From Neodontobutis hainanensis (lineage: Eukaryota; Chordata; Actinopteri; Gobiiformes; Odontobutidae): 64,000 nt of DNA. Position 1 is the first letter of the stretch. Each line of letters starts with the position of its first letter. Positions 48,441-59,489 of the stretch are shown here, piece by piece. The notes beneath the pieces are model-generated. The model did not search any database. It had not been told where the DNA came from and saw only the letters and a list, made by a program, of their open reading frames with translations. The stretch spans positions 3,149,501-3,213,500 of the forward strand of contig JALDNG010000038.1 in assembly GCA_024349245.1 (NCBI GenBank), read 5' to 3'. The translations under genes and the position numbers were made by a program.

Positions 48441-49929
48441 GTACAGCCCTGAAGAAGAGTGCAGCGTAGACCAGAGTGAACTACAAGACCAGTGCACGAC
48501 ACACAGGACACACAGGTTTTCTGTATAATTAACATTAGCATGAACATTGTGATCAAGGGAAGAGCCGTTTCTTATGCTTAGAGCCAGGCAGGCATTACAC
48601 AGGTGATATTTAACTAGGATTGTATAGTGTACATGTGTAGAGTTAGTGTATGACCTGTATTATATTATCAAAGTATCTATACTTGCACTATAGTAGCCAA
48701 TATACCGTCTATCTTTCAGTAGCTAGTGACTTTTGGTCTTGTGTTCTCCAGTACCACTTCTTAGTTGAGTTTTAGTTTTCCCTACATGAGTCAGAGCACA
48801 ATAAAATGAGCTAAATCCTGTTGGACTGCTGTTTCATTGACAGGGCAGGAGTTTACTGCGTCAGGCTCACATGAATCTTCGTTAAAGCCACATTAGTCTT
48901 AACCTCGTCTGGTGTAAATTCTACTGATGGCAGAAATGATACTTTAATTTTGATTTACACCATCTATAAAAGCTCTCAAAACAACGTGTGGCTGCTGTCC
49001 TGATGAGAGATCAGAGAGTAGATTTTATTTGATGTAAGTAGAGAGTTGTTTTTTTGACTCAATCGTCTGCTTTGTTGTATTTAAGTGGAAGCTTGTGAAT
49101 CTTTTTGGTGATGGGCAAAATTGAATTACCATATTTATATGTTCTATAAATATCTACTAAAGTCCAGATCCTAAAATATGACACTTTTCCAGCCAAGTCA
49201 ATTTGCTGTGGGCCACTTAAAACCAAGATAGAAAAAAAAATCTATATTTGATTATAAAATGTATATTTCTTATCTGCGTTGTGACTATCGGAACCGAATC
49301 TTATCTTCAAAACCTCGACCTTGACAAGGTTATGGGATTTAGCGACTGTGGCTAAAGGCTGTCAACAGTTTTGAGGCCTTAGATGCTCTGTGTGGACATG
49401 TGTCAGAAGAAAGCACAGAGTGAGGATGAGCTGAGTCTCTTTGAAGAGTACCTAAATAAAAACTAAACCCAGGCTGTGTACAGGTGTCTCACCAGTACCA
49501 CTTTGAGACTGACCAGGCTTTGTTTGGAGTTTTGGTTTTTACATGACTGGAAAAAAGCATGGAGCCTGGCCCTTGTGAAAGAGCTATAGGTGAGTTCAAG
49601 GCACTCTTAGATGAAACCCTTGAAGATACTTTATGTGTTAGAAAGGTTTAGAAACAATAGTTGAGTAAAGGTGTGTGTGAACGGGTGTCTACTGTCAAAG
49701 AATTGAGCAAATAGATGCTGCTATTTGTGATTGAGTATTAAGGCATTCATATTAATTACGTATATATCTACCAGCAGAAAGGAGATGCTACATGTAACAC
49801 CTTTAATAACTGATTAAATTGTTTGCACTGTTTTATACCGGCGTCCTGTCGTTGTTTTTATGTAAAGCCATTTCCTTTTCCCTCCAACTACAACAATGTA
49901 ATATCAACCCTAAGCGCCAGTATCACTAT
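48441..49929. other. Non-coding stretch
   Basis: AT-rich unique sequence; no feature recognised. Confidence 0.35.
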
Positions 49930-50121
49930 TTCTCACCTCCAAAAATTAAGAATGCAATTACAGTGGCACAAAGGAGGAGGCGACGGCTCATTCTCCCCGC
50001 CACAGCTTTATGATAATTAAGCGACAGGAGGTCAAAGGCAGAGTGTGTAAAAGCAATCACCGAGTCACACTTTATGAATTCAAAATGACCAGATAAAAGG
50101 TGAGGTTTAGGAGGAGGGAAA

Positions 50122-50153
<32 letters not shown>

Positions 50154-50400
50154 AAACTGTCTGTCTTATAGAGCATGGAGGAAGTCTCGTCAAGGGATTT
50201 CAAACATTTTGCCATTTTGAGGCGGGCGCCTGTTTGCCAAAGATACCGAGAAGTTCATGACCGTGTCGTAGCATCGGCGTGAGGCTGGTATTCAAGTTGA
50301 AAGAGCTTTGTGATGCCATTTCCATCCGTGATGAGTGCGGCGGGAAGCAATACTGATGAGCCGCCCGCTGTCCTCATTTGCTACACAGGCCATTTCCGCA
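49930..50400. promoter_or_regulatory. Two possible regulatory islands around a poly(A) run
   Basis: 49930-50080 (TAAGAATGCAATTACAGTGG, TATGATAATTAAGCGACAGG) and 50190-50400 (CATTTTGAGGCGGGCGCCTG, CATCGGCGTGAGGCTGG, GATGAGCCGCCCGC) are unique and flank A28 at 50125-50152. No exon signals. Confidence 0.27.
50125..50152 (+). repeat. Poly(A) tract, 28 nt
   Basis: Uninterrupted A from 50125 to 50152. No retroposon body was recognised upstream. Confidence 0.95.
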
Positions 50401-51769
50401 TGGCCACAATTTAGACTGTGGTCTTTGTTTCTGAATTATGTCTCAAATTGTTTCCTCCAGAAGACAGGAATGGCTGTTACTGCTGAAGTAATGATAACAT
50501 ACGTTTACTAAAATCAAAATGGCATAATAATGAGACAATATTTGGTAATTGTTGCATTTTCATATGACTCCCCAGGAAACACATTTAAGTCACGCCATGT
50601 CAGAAAAACTCAGTTTAATAGGGCTTTAAGAGGTCAAATTAAGATATAAATGCCAAATATCAATCAAAAAATGTAAATACTGCATCCCTCACCAACACTG
50701 ATATAACATCCGTCAAACAAGACTCCTCAAAAAGGTGAGTCAGGGGCTGCTTTCAAATACACGGGTGAGGTTTGATTGAATTGTGAACCCCCACATGGAC
50801 CAATAATGTGACCAAAACAGGAGAATGTCAAGGAGGCACACTAATATATGACCTGATCACTCCCAGAAATCAAAAAGAGCATTAAACAGACAGAAATAAC
50901 CTCTCTACTTCAGTTACCTATTACCAGGTGAGCCTCTCTTGACAGTGACAGTGGGAGAGGGCCACAAAGGGCTCAAACTGAAAAGACAATGCAATGATGT
51001 TGTTTCATTAGGTTTTCTTGTATACTCGCTATTAAAAGGGCATTTTTCTTCCTCAGGGGTACACATTTCGCCTTGCCTCTTTTGGGATTACTTCAACAGG
51101 CATTTCTTTTTCCTCTCAAGTCACATGCTTTTAGCGCTCCATGTGGATGTATTTGCGCGTATTAGCATTCATATTTTTAAAAATTTTTTCAACCCCACTA
51201 ACAGAGCAACTGTATCATCTTAATATTTATATTGGCAAAAAAAAAGAAATGCATCACAGGTTGACCTTTAGGCTTGACTTTGGACGTCACAGTTTTAAAG
51301 AAAGTTTTTTTTTTTAAGATTTGAGTATTCAGAAGATAATGAATTTAGTTTTGCTGCTGTGCACTACAGTAGAAATGCTCTGAGGCTATTACATGCATAG
51401 TAAATGTTTATTGAATAAAGATAAAGAACTAAGACTATGTGCAGTAAATATTGTATGTAATATGCTTCTTGGAAATGAGAAACAGAACAAAGCTTTTTCA
51501 TAATTAAAACATCATTAAAGAGAGAAAATGAAAACACTCTCTGAGCTAAAAACAGAGTAAAACAAATGACTACTAAGCTTCCATTTCCTAACAACAGTGT
51601 AATGCATCAGTAGCTTCTGGCTGTCTTCCTGCAAATACAATCCATTGCTGTATCCTTTGCAAGCTTAATGCATACCTTGGGCTGCTATGTATCACCACCA
51701 ACAATTTTAGTATGCACACTTCCAAAAAAAAAAAAAAAAAGCTTAGTCCCACTAATTTGTTACTCTGCT
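50401..51769. other. AT-rich spacer
   Basis: Includes an A-run at about 51724-51740. No gene recognised. Confidence 0.35.
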
Positions 51770-51990
51770 TAGACTTTCATTCGGTGGCCCTGGGAACAGC
51801 CGCTCGCCTGCTCTGGCCCATTTGTTTAGCACTTAATAAATTGCACAGGGGGTTCAGAGAGGTGATGTGATTGATCACTGGATATGGCGCTCCCTAGCAG
51901 CAATATTTGTCTGAGGACGCAGGGAGAATTAGCAATAACTATGTATTTGGGAATTGACTTACACAGATGGCGTAAGTAGGACGATGAAAA
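51770..51990. promoter_or_regulatory. Possible conserved non-coding element
   Basis: Unique block with CATTTGTTTAGCACTTAATA, GTGATGTGATTGATCACTGG and AGAATTAGCAATAAC. No exon signals or repeat identity. Confidence 0.27.
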
Positions 51991-52568
51991 GAATCATGGG
52001 TTTTTAAAAGAAGTGGGGCACAGAACATCTGCAAATACAGTCATGTGGTTATAACACTATTACCATTGGAAAATCAAAATGTACATGCGCTTGCAATTTA
52101 TTATCACATGTTATTTATGTGTTTTTATCTGTGTTTTCTGTGTATGTGTGATTTTAATCTGAAATTAGATCAAATAATAGTCTAATAGGCTAATGTTTCA
52201 CTTCTTTCAATGTCCTTATTATCATCTTGCCACATACTTTAGATTTAGATGCCCACAGTATATGGCTAAACCACTGATGTGCATTGATGTGCAACGTCTC
52301 ATAACAGATAAAATAATTATATGTATTTTAGATTTAAAGCTAAAATATTTAGAATGTTCCTGAAAATATGTAATTCCTGCACAATGCAAGGGCTTTGTGT
52401 TCAAATGTACATGGAAAGGACATTTCAGAGATGAAAATAAAATAGTATATGAGAGTTCATTTTAAAGCCAGTGTAATCTTTGATTGAATTTTTGAGTAAA
52501 TGACAGGACATGAGATTTGATTTATTTATATACATTTGTCTGTAAATTGTGTTTATTATCCCTTAAAT
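51991..52568. other. AT-rich spacer
   Basis: Nothing recognised. Confidence 0.35.
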
Positions 52569-52829
52569 CAGCGGTTCTCAACCGCCGGGCAGCGGACCAG
52601 TACCGGTCCGTGGGTCATTTGGTACCAGGCCACAGAGTAAAAATAAATAACTTACATTATTTCCGTTTTATTTATTATCTGAGTCTGAACAATGTTTTAT
52701 TTTGAAAAATGACTAGATTACATTCATCTATGAGCCACTCTTGACGCTTGTCCCGGTCACGTAATACATTGTCGCTAAAATGAAACCCCCAAGCTAACGT
52801 TAGCAAAATGAGTAAAAAACAAAGATCTG
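52569..52829 (+). mobile_element. 261-bp hAT (Charlie-like) copy with 8-bp target duplication
   Basis: Starts with the hAT terminus CAGCGGTTCTCAACCGCCGG and continues through GGACCAGTACCGGTCCGTGG, matching the 5' end of a widespread hAT-Charlie-like element. Near the right end an ATG at 52808 opens MSKKQRS, as expected for that family's transposase (from memory). The copy stops at CTG (52829). CCTTAAAT stands immediately before CAG (52561-52568) and immediately after CTG (52830-52837), an 8-bp target duplication as hAT elements make. The right end is therefore not the inverted terminus but a point 22 nt into the transposase gene. Non-autonomous. Confidence 0.68.
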
Positions 52830-52837
52830 CCTTAAAT

Positions 52838-53229
52838 CATATTCACCACTGTTTAGTTTGTTTGTTCTACCAAGTTAAAAATGCACTTCATCCATGCTTG
52901 TTCAGTAATTAGGATAATTGTGAATAATAACTCCAACGTAAACTGAGAGCCCTAGGGTTTTGAACTCGCCCCTCCCCTTCTCTCCTACTCCTACTGTTCA
53001 GCATGATTAAGAGATATCTCAAAACATAGACACTGTACTTGCAAAGATATGTGCCTTTAATTAAAGTAGTATCTTGTAGCAGCTGCCCAATTTAAAAAAA
53101 ATGAAACCATCTTTTCAACAGGTCCAGCTCACCAAGTGCCTTTATTCACACACTGTTTCTTAAACTCAGAATAGTTTTAGCAGTTTTTCCTGTCTTCAGT
53201 AGAGTTCAGACTCATGTCAGATCAATGAC
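52838..53229. other. Spacer
   Basis: Short AT-rich stretch. Nothing recognised. Confidence 0.35.
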
Positions 53230-53680
53230 AAGCCTCTGAAGCTCTTGCTGTAGTGAACATCGGCTTCTTCGTTCAATTGTCACCTGTCTCTGGATGAGCT
53301 GACACCAAAAACACTGTTCGACAATATTCCCGATCTGTTGTTGCCGTTTAAGACTTCAAGCCAGCGGATATTTGTGCTGCATCCAGATCCCCGTCTGTTA
53401 ATTGATGTTACTGGGCGGACAGGGATATTGATGGCGCGGCTCAGCCAGATTGGCAGCTGCATGAATCGTTATTAGCCGGGCGGTTGGACACCCCAGCGGG
53501 CCTCCAGCAAGTTCAATAGGCTGCCTGTGATATGGCGTTATGCAGCAGCCCCCCTGGGGACGTGATCACGGCTCAGACAAGAGATAATTAACCATCTGAG
53601 GCAGGCGGCTCACAAGCCAGCGGCCAGGTGACAAGGTGAGAGGGATAAAAACCACAGGACAACACAGAGAAACAAGCCTC
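53230..53680. promoter_or_regulatory. Strong candidate conserved non-coding element
   Basis: Unique 450-bp block, GC-raised, with CTGTTAATTGATGTTACTGG, GAATCGTTATTAGCCGGGCG, GCGTTATGCAGCAGCCCC, GAGATAATTAACCATCTG and GCCAGGTGACAAGG. Even composition, no repeat identity, no spliceable frame. Confidence 0.36.
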
Positions 53681-53999
53681 TGGTGGGCAAACAGCATGTA
53701 GCCAGTCGCTAGACGTCAGACCGCAATAGAGACCCTGTGTGGTGCAACACAGGATAATACAGAATGAAACTTTAATGAGGCCTTCGGGGCACCTGGGACG
53801 ACACAGCAGCAAATAAAAAGACTAGACTAAACATTTATAGGGACTGTTTTAACAACATTTAGGAAAACACGATTTGTCAAAAGGAGGCTACAGCAGAGCA
53901 GTGATAAATATGTTTGAATAAGTGCCTTATGCAAATTTTGTAGCATATAATGAATAGAAATTAAGTTGACTTTAGGTCACCACAACAAAAATAAATAAT
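53681..53999. other. Spacer
   Basis: Nothing recognised. Confidence 0.3.
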
Positions 54000-54004
54000 G
54001 AACA

Positions 54005-54445
54005 TGTCATGTCCAATGGCCCAGAAACCGAAAGACTCCAGCGCAAACCCCCGACACAGGCAAAGAGTTCAAAAAAGGTTTATTTAACAACAAAGTAACA
54101 AGAACAAAATCCAGGAAACAATATTAACCAAGGCTAAGGTCCGAGCGTAAATAATCCAGACAATAAATACCAGAAAAAACAGGATAGGGATTCAGAACAT
54201 TAAATACGAGATAATTCAGGCAAGGAATCCATGACATGAAGTACAAGAGGAGGGAAAGACACAAGGCAGGAAGTAAATCATAAAACACAGACAGGGGTAA
54301 AACATTTCAAAAATAAAAACCAGGAACTCAAATACCATCTTAAAACAAAATCAAATACAATAAAAAATATACATCAGAAACAAACAAACCCACAGAAAGC
54401 ACCAACAAAACAGACAGCCTATACCACCAGACGTGAACCCTGACA
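54005..54445 (-). mobile_element. Solo LTR (Ty3/Gypsy-like), 441 bp, with 5-bp target duplication
   Basis: The segment begins TGTCATGTCC and ends ACCCTGACA, giving the terminal inverted repeat TGTCA/TGACA of an LTR. GAACA flanks it exactly on both sides (54000-54004 and 54446-54450). On the minus strand an AATAAA signal (54084-54079) sits about 80 bp before the 3' end, as in an LTR's R/U5 region, preceded by T-rich U3-like sequence. No internal coding region is present, so this is the remnant of recombination between two LTRs. Family assignment is by general resemblance to fish gypsy LTRs. Confidence 0.78.
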
Positions 54446-54589
54446 GAACAGCAATCACTTCAAAAAGTACAATGAACAAGGTTTGTGTAAATCCAGGAAA
54501 TGCAATTATTGTTTTTCACCAAATATGTGTATGCACCATTTGAGTATTACCACTTTTTATTAGAATATTAACTTCTCATTTATTTTAGT
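54446..54589. other. Spacer
   Basis: Short AT-rich spacer between two mobile-element relics. Confidence 0.3.
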
Positions 54590-54690
54590 TAGGGTGACCA
54601 GACGTCCAGAAAAATTTGGGACTGTCCCGAGATCCAAATATTTGTAACAAATCCCGAATTCTGTCTTAGTTGTCCCAAAGGTTATTACGG
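54590..54690 (+). mobile_element. hAT-like terminal relic
   Basis: TAGGGTGACCAGACGTCC followed by spaced TCCCG, ATCCCGAA and GTCCC words resembles the end of a hAT (Tip100/Zaphod-like) transposon. No opposite terminus with GGACGTCTGGTCACC was found downstream, so only one end remains. Confidence 0.5.
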
Positions 54691-56011
54691 CGATTCAGAG
54701 AGGAGTGTGGAAAGGAAATACACATGGATCACTGCAGCCTTTTTTTTTAAGTCTGTAGAAAAGAATATGTCAGACGTCAAGCTACATGTGAGCAACTAAC
54801 TACATGGAACTAATACCATTACGGTACAGACCAACACGTTAGTCTAAAGTAATTAAATGATATGCATTTAAATGAATTTTTCAATAGTTTGTGGTTTGGT
54901 TTACAGAACGCACATGCAAATACACAAATATTAGGAAGACCCGGTTCAAGTCTCTCTCGGGTCGTGTTGTTCCCTCTTTCACCCTGTTTCCTGATTTTTT
55001 GTTCATTTCTTATGATGCTGTTTAGTTCTTCTTAGTTGAAAAAGCAATGACAAAAAATAAATAAAAAAGTACTTTTTTTTTCAGAGCTGTATTTAATATG
55101 CACTTCTGACATTGTGTATTGAAATATGTGTTTTTATTGTTTTATGGTCTCCAGGAAGACTATCAACCACTGTGTGGAAGCTAATAGGGATCCAAATAAA
55201 GAATACATAGGATATACCTTAACCTTGCCTAACTTTCCAACTGTATAAAGCCCACTCTGCACTTATGTGAAAATCCTATCTCTGGTATGAAATCATGCAT
55301 AGGAGCAGCACTTTCTACAATTAATATTCCATCTTGTGCTTCAAAGTCGAAGCTTACAACCTCTCAGAAACCAGATGACAGGTAATTATTAACCTGTGCC
55401 GCTCTGTGCTGGTGAACCATGCACTGAAGCAGCGTGCCTTTATGTGGGAAATGGAAAATCTCATCCTCTCCTCGTGTCTCCGCTTTGGTCAAGAAGCTGA
55501 CTGCAGCATTCGCACAAAGACCTCCAAGTGCTCCTTTTAGGTCATTTACTGCAGTCGACTGACATAAACACCCACTGTACAGAGCTCCAAGACTTAATTT
55601 GTACAATTTAATTTTTTTTTACCAGGAATAGTCAAAATGGTGCTAATCCCAATTTTACAAAACAGGTTGCTTTTAATCGCATTTGTCAAAGAACGGAGAC
55701 CACAATTGTCAGGAACTGTCACGTTTTCTGCAACTTGTGCCAATTTGAGCAAAGTGTAATCCCTACAGATCCTGATACAAACCTGAATTTACCTCATGTT
55801 AAGTTATGTTATGATAAAGTCATTTCTTCATAAAACTTAATTTGTTGTTCTACAAAGTAAAAAAATGGAAAGCTGTGGCACATTCACGTTGAACAGGTTC
55901 ATACAATACAATTAACATTCTGACAGCAAAGCTGACCTACAGAGCTAACAAACATCTTTATGGCTAAAGTAGAGTCAAATACAGCTCTGTACCTGCTGCT
56001 AGGTTTCATCT
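54691..56011. other. Non-coding stretch
   Basis: AT-rich. An 80-codon minus-strand frame at 55606-55364 has no splice signals. Nothing recognised. Confidence 0.35.
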
Positions 56012-56378
56012 ATAATAATAATAATAATGGATTGGATTTATATTGCGCTTTTCTCCCGAGGGACCAAGGGACTCAAAGCGCTTACAGGCCGTCCATTATT
56101 CATTCACTCCACAGTCACACACTGGTGGTGGTAAGCTACAACTGTAACCACAGATGCCCTGGGGCAGACTGACAGAGACGTGGCAGCCATTTTGCACCTA
56201 CGGCCTCTCTGACCATCACCACATACATTCACTGAACATTCTTACACATTCATTCAGGCAAGGTGGGTTAAGTGTCTTGCCCAAGGACACAATGACAGTA
56301 TGAACTGTGGGGAAAGCGGGAATCGAACCCACTACCTTCCGTTGAAAGACGACCGCTCTACCACTGAGCCAGTGCTCC
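56012..56378 (-). mobile_element. tRNA-headed SINE with a 'GCGCTTT' tail (copy 6)
   Basis: On minus: head with A-box GGCTCAGTGGTAGAG, B-box GGTTCGATTCC (plus GGAATCGAACC at 56321-56331), and centre GTGTCCTTGGGCAAGACAC as in copy 1. The long 3' part is different, with GTAAGCGCTTTGAGTCCCTT and GCGCAATATAAATCC, and ends in (ATT)n at 56012-56026. This is a second SINE subfamily sharing head and centre with copies 1-3 and 5. Confidence 0.83.
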
Positions 56379-57117
56379 TCAATCGATTGTTATCACAAGC
56401 ATCACAGCAGAATATTGAAGGAGTTCTCTTTTCTGATTGGATAAAAGAGGACAGGATATTAAAAATATATATAATCTGTTTGTTGTAAGAACACATGGAT
56501 TGGTACAGCTATGGTCCTGAGTCAACACTCTATAACAGTGATGTTTTACTATTTTATTTTCTACTTCTGCTAAAATCAATTTTATTAAGTGACAAAAACT
56601 GATTAATACAAGTTGTAATTGTAATTACCTAGGTAATTAAAATTGTAAAGACAGAAGTTAGAGGCTGTCTGCCATGTTCAAGATCATTGTTAGACTGGTT
56701 TATTTTGTTTTAAGGTACATTTTAGAGTGTATTTTAAAACTCAGATATTGAATTAATGGTCACAGTTAATTGTCATTAAAGGTTACTCTTGGGGTTTAGG
56801 GTTATATGTAAAATTTCAAACCCAATAAAAAAGTGATCACTGGTTTTGTGTATGCAGTTATATGTTTACCTGCTCTCACCTCCACATTATCCATTCTGAC
56901 CAATACATTTTTTACCAGCTCAAAAGTCAATGGTGTGAACATTTGCGGAATAACATTTTAACAGGTGCATTGTTGCCATTTATTTTTGATAATGAGCTAA
57001 AGTGGAATAAGTACAAAAGAAATTGCAGAAAATGGATAGTCTTGAACTTATTTGACTTTAATATGACAAGGGTATAACTTACTAAAATATAAAGTTTTTT
57101 TATATATAGAGTTTTTT
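56379..57117. other. AT-rich spacer
   Basis: Nothing recognised. Confidence 0.35.
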
Positions 57118-57350
57118 TCCCCCAAGGGACTCAAAGTGTTTTTCAGAGTCCCTTATTTATTCACTCCACTGTCACACACTGGTGGTGGATACGTGGCAGC
57201 CATTTTTGTAACTACAAGTCCTCCAATCACCACCAAACACACTCACACACCAGTGTCACAGCTGGGCCACCACTGGAGGTGGGTGAGGTGTCTTGCTCAA
57301 GGACACAGCAACAGTATGAACTGGGGAGAGCGGGAATCGAACCGCCTACA
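57118..57350 (-). mobile_element. SINE of the copy-6 type, head truncated (copy 7)
   Basis: Shares AAGGGACTCAAAG, TCACTCCACTGTCACACACT, GGTGGTGG and ACGTGGCAGCCATTTT with copy 6, then the common centre GGTGTCTTGCTCAAGGACAC and B-box (GGAATCGAACC on plus). The A-box part of the head is missing. Confidence 0.8.
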
Positions 57351-57451
57351 GCCCGAATAGGATCATTTTTAAAACTAGGTCCTAGAGTGGTAAGATTTCA
57401 AAATTAAGTTTCCATGTTTCCGTCTTTACAACTCATACGTAACATTTCGGA

Positions 57452-57553
57452 AACAACAACAACAACGCCTAAGCCCCACCTCTTAACCCACATGCTAATC
57501 TCCAAATCCAACAACAACAACAACAACGCCTAAGCCCCACCTACTCCAACTCC

Positions 57554-57597
<44 letters not shown>

Positions 57598-57641
57598 CGC
57601 CTAAGCCCCACCTCTTAACCCACATGCTAAACTCCAACTCC

Positions 57642-57679
<38 letters not shown>

Positions 57680-58350
57680 CGCCTAAGCCCCACCTCTTAA
57701 CCCACATGCTAAACTCCAACTCCAACAACAACAACAACAACGCCTAAGCCCCACCTCTTAACCCACATGCTAAACTCCAAATCCAACAACAACAACAACA
57801 ACAACGCCTAAGCCCCACCTCTTAACCCACATGCTAAACTCCAACTCCAACAACAACAACAACAACAACAACGCCTAAGCCCCACCTCTTAACCCACATG
57901 CTAAACTCCAACTCCAACAACAACAATAACAACAACAACAACGCCTAAGCCCCACCTCTTAACCCACATGCTAAACTCCAACTCCAACAACAACAACAAC
58001 AACGCCTAAGCCCCACCTCTTAACCCACATGCTAAACTCCAACTCCAACAACAACAACAACAACAACAACGCCTAAGCCCCACCTCTTAACCCACATGCT
58101 AAACTCCAACTCCAACAACAACAACAACAACAACAACGCCTAAGCCCCACCTCTTAACCCACATGCTAAACTCCAACTCCAACAACAACAACAACAACAA
58201 CAACAACAACGCCTAAGCCCCACCTCTTAACCCACATGCTAAACTCCAACTCCAACAACTCCAACAACAACAACAACGCCTAAGCCCCACCTCTAAACCC
58301 ACATGCTAAACTCCAACTCCAACAACTCCAACAACAACAACAACAACAAC
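57452..58350 (+). repeat. Composite minisatellite: 13 units of a 43-bp core plus variable (CAA)n
   Basis: The core begins CGCCTAAGCCCCACCTCTTA, continues ACCCACATGCTAAACTCCAA, ends CTC, and is followed by a (CAA)n tract. Core starts are at 57466, 57527, 57598, 57680, 57741, 57805, 57872, 57942, 58003, 58070, 58137, 58210 and 58277. Spacings are 61-82 bp, mostly changing in steps of three as CAA number varies (about 6-9 in most). Unit 2 has lost most of its core and carries the longest CAA tract after it. Unit 8 follows a CAA tract with one AAT change. The last units have an extra CTCCAACAA. The plus strand is G-poor, so the array is strongly strand-asymmetric. Confidence 0.97.
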
Positions 58351-58729
58351 AGCGCCTCACAGTGTTGCGTTTGCACTGCAGAAGCTAAGAGCTTGTTGTG
58401 GCTTTTAGAGAAAAATCCTCAGGTCTCCTTTCTAGCCATGTTTTGCCATGTCTTTATGTTTACATTGCACCAGTTTTCTGCGCATGCCTCCTTGTGTTCT
58501 TGTCTGTTTTGGTGTGTTTCTCTGGCAGCATTACTAACATGTCTGGCGTATATACTACAGCGTTTTCAGTGGTTTTGAGTGGACCCGTGTGGACACATAC
58601 ATTTTATCAAATAGTAACATATTTACGGAAAAGGTTTTTGAAACAATAACAATTTTGTCTCCGTGTGGATAAAGATACATTTGTAAAAACATAACAAAGC
58701 ATTTATTTGCATGATTACACTGCCAGAGC
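58351..58729. other. Flank of the minisatellite
   Basis: Overlapping frames starting at 58303 and 58398 extend out of the array and have no exon signals. No gene seen. Confidence 0.35.
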
Positions 58730-59140
58730 AGAGTCTAACAAACATGGTGCACTTTACGCCTCGATCCGAGCGGTGGAAGGTAAATGTGACTCTGGCTCTA
58801 GAGAAGCAGTAATGTGATGGAGCCGACCAATGTTGTGGTCAGGATTAAACTGTGTTCATTTTGTGCTCCACACGGGTATTGACTTTCTGTTGTCCTATTG
58901 TCACTTCATCCCCTCTCCTCACCGTTGACATGGCGACTGGGGGCTTTAAGCATCACAGGGACACTAATGTGGTGGCAGTATCATCGCCATCATCACTACC
59001 TTTTCATCACAAGCATTGTCTAATGACTTAAATCACCAGGGGGCCCCACATTCATATTCATTAGCCACATTATTGTGATTAAAAGGATGCTTGATGATAA
59101 AAAAGAATGCCATCTTTGTCTGCTTCGTGCCTCCTGTTGT
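58730..59140. promoter_or_regulatory. Possible regulatory island with a CTCF-like site
   Basis: Unique, mixed-composition block. CACCAGGGGGCCC at 59034-59046 keeps the CTCF core CCA-N-NAG-GGGGC. Nearby words include ATTCATTAGCC, GTTGACATGGCGACTGG and CATTATTGTGATTAAAAGG. No exon signals. Confidence 0.32.
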
Positions 59141-59489
59141 TGAATGGGTAACATTTAATCAATAAATGGAAAATGTTTTTTATTCTGATGCTCATTTATC
59201 TTGGTGCTTGTAGAGGAGTGTAGAGCATAATTGATAAGGCTCTAGAGGGTTTTTGACAGTTCTCAATCACTTTCTTTAGAAAATGTTTAATGTGTTTCTA
59301 AATCTTTAAATTGAATAAATCAAATCAGACTATTATATTTTCTTCCTTAACGTGGGTTACGTACTGTTTGTGTTTTAGTTGCCATTTGTTTGACGTGCCA
59401 GAAAGAAAGGGACCTGACTATTTAGTCCATGTAGTTTCTGAAGCATATATAATTATGTGACTAACTAAATTGATTTTGTTTTTTTAATT
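59141..59489. other. AT-rich spacer
   Basis: Nothing recognised. Confidence 0.3.

Noticed and set aside
57452..58350. Resemblance to a CRISPR array (repeats separated by spacers)
   Set aside because: The separators are all (CAA)n, not unique spacers, there are no cas genes, and the genome is eukaryotic. It is a minisatellite.
58303..58649. Asn/Ser-rich open frame and its overlapping partner leaving the minisatellite
   Set aside because: The start is inside the CAA array, and no donor or promoter supports either frame.
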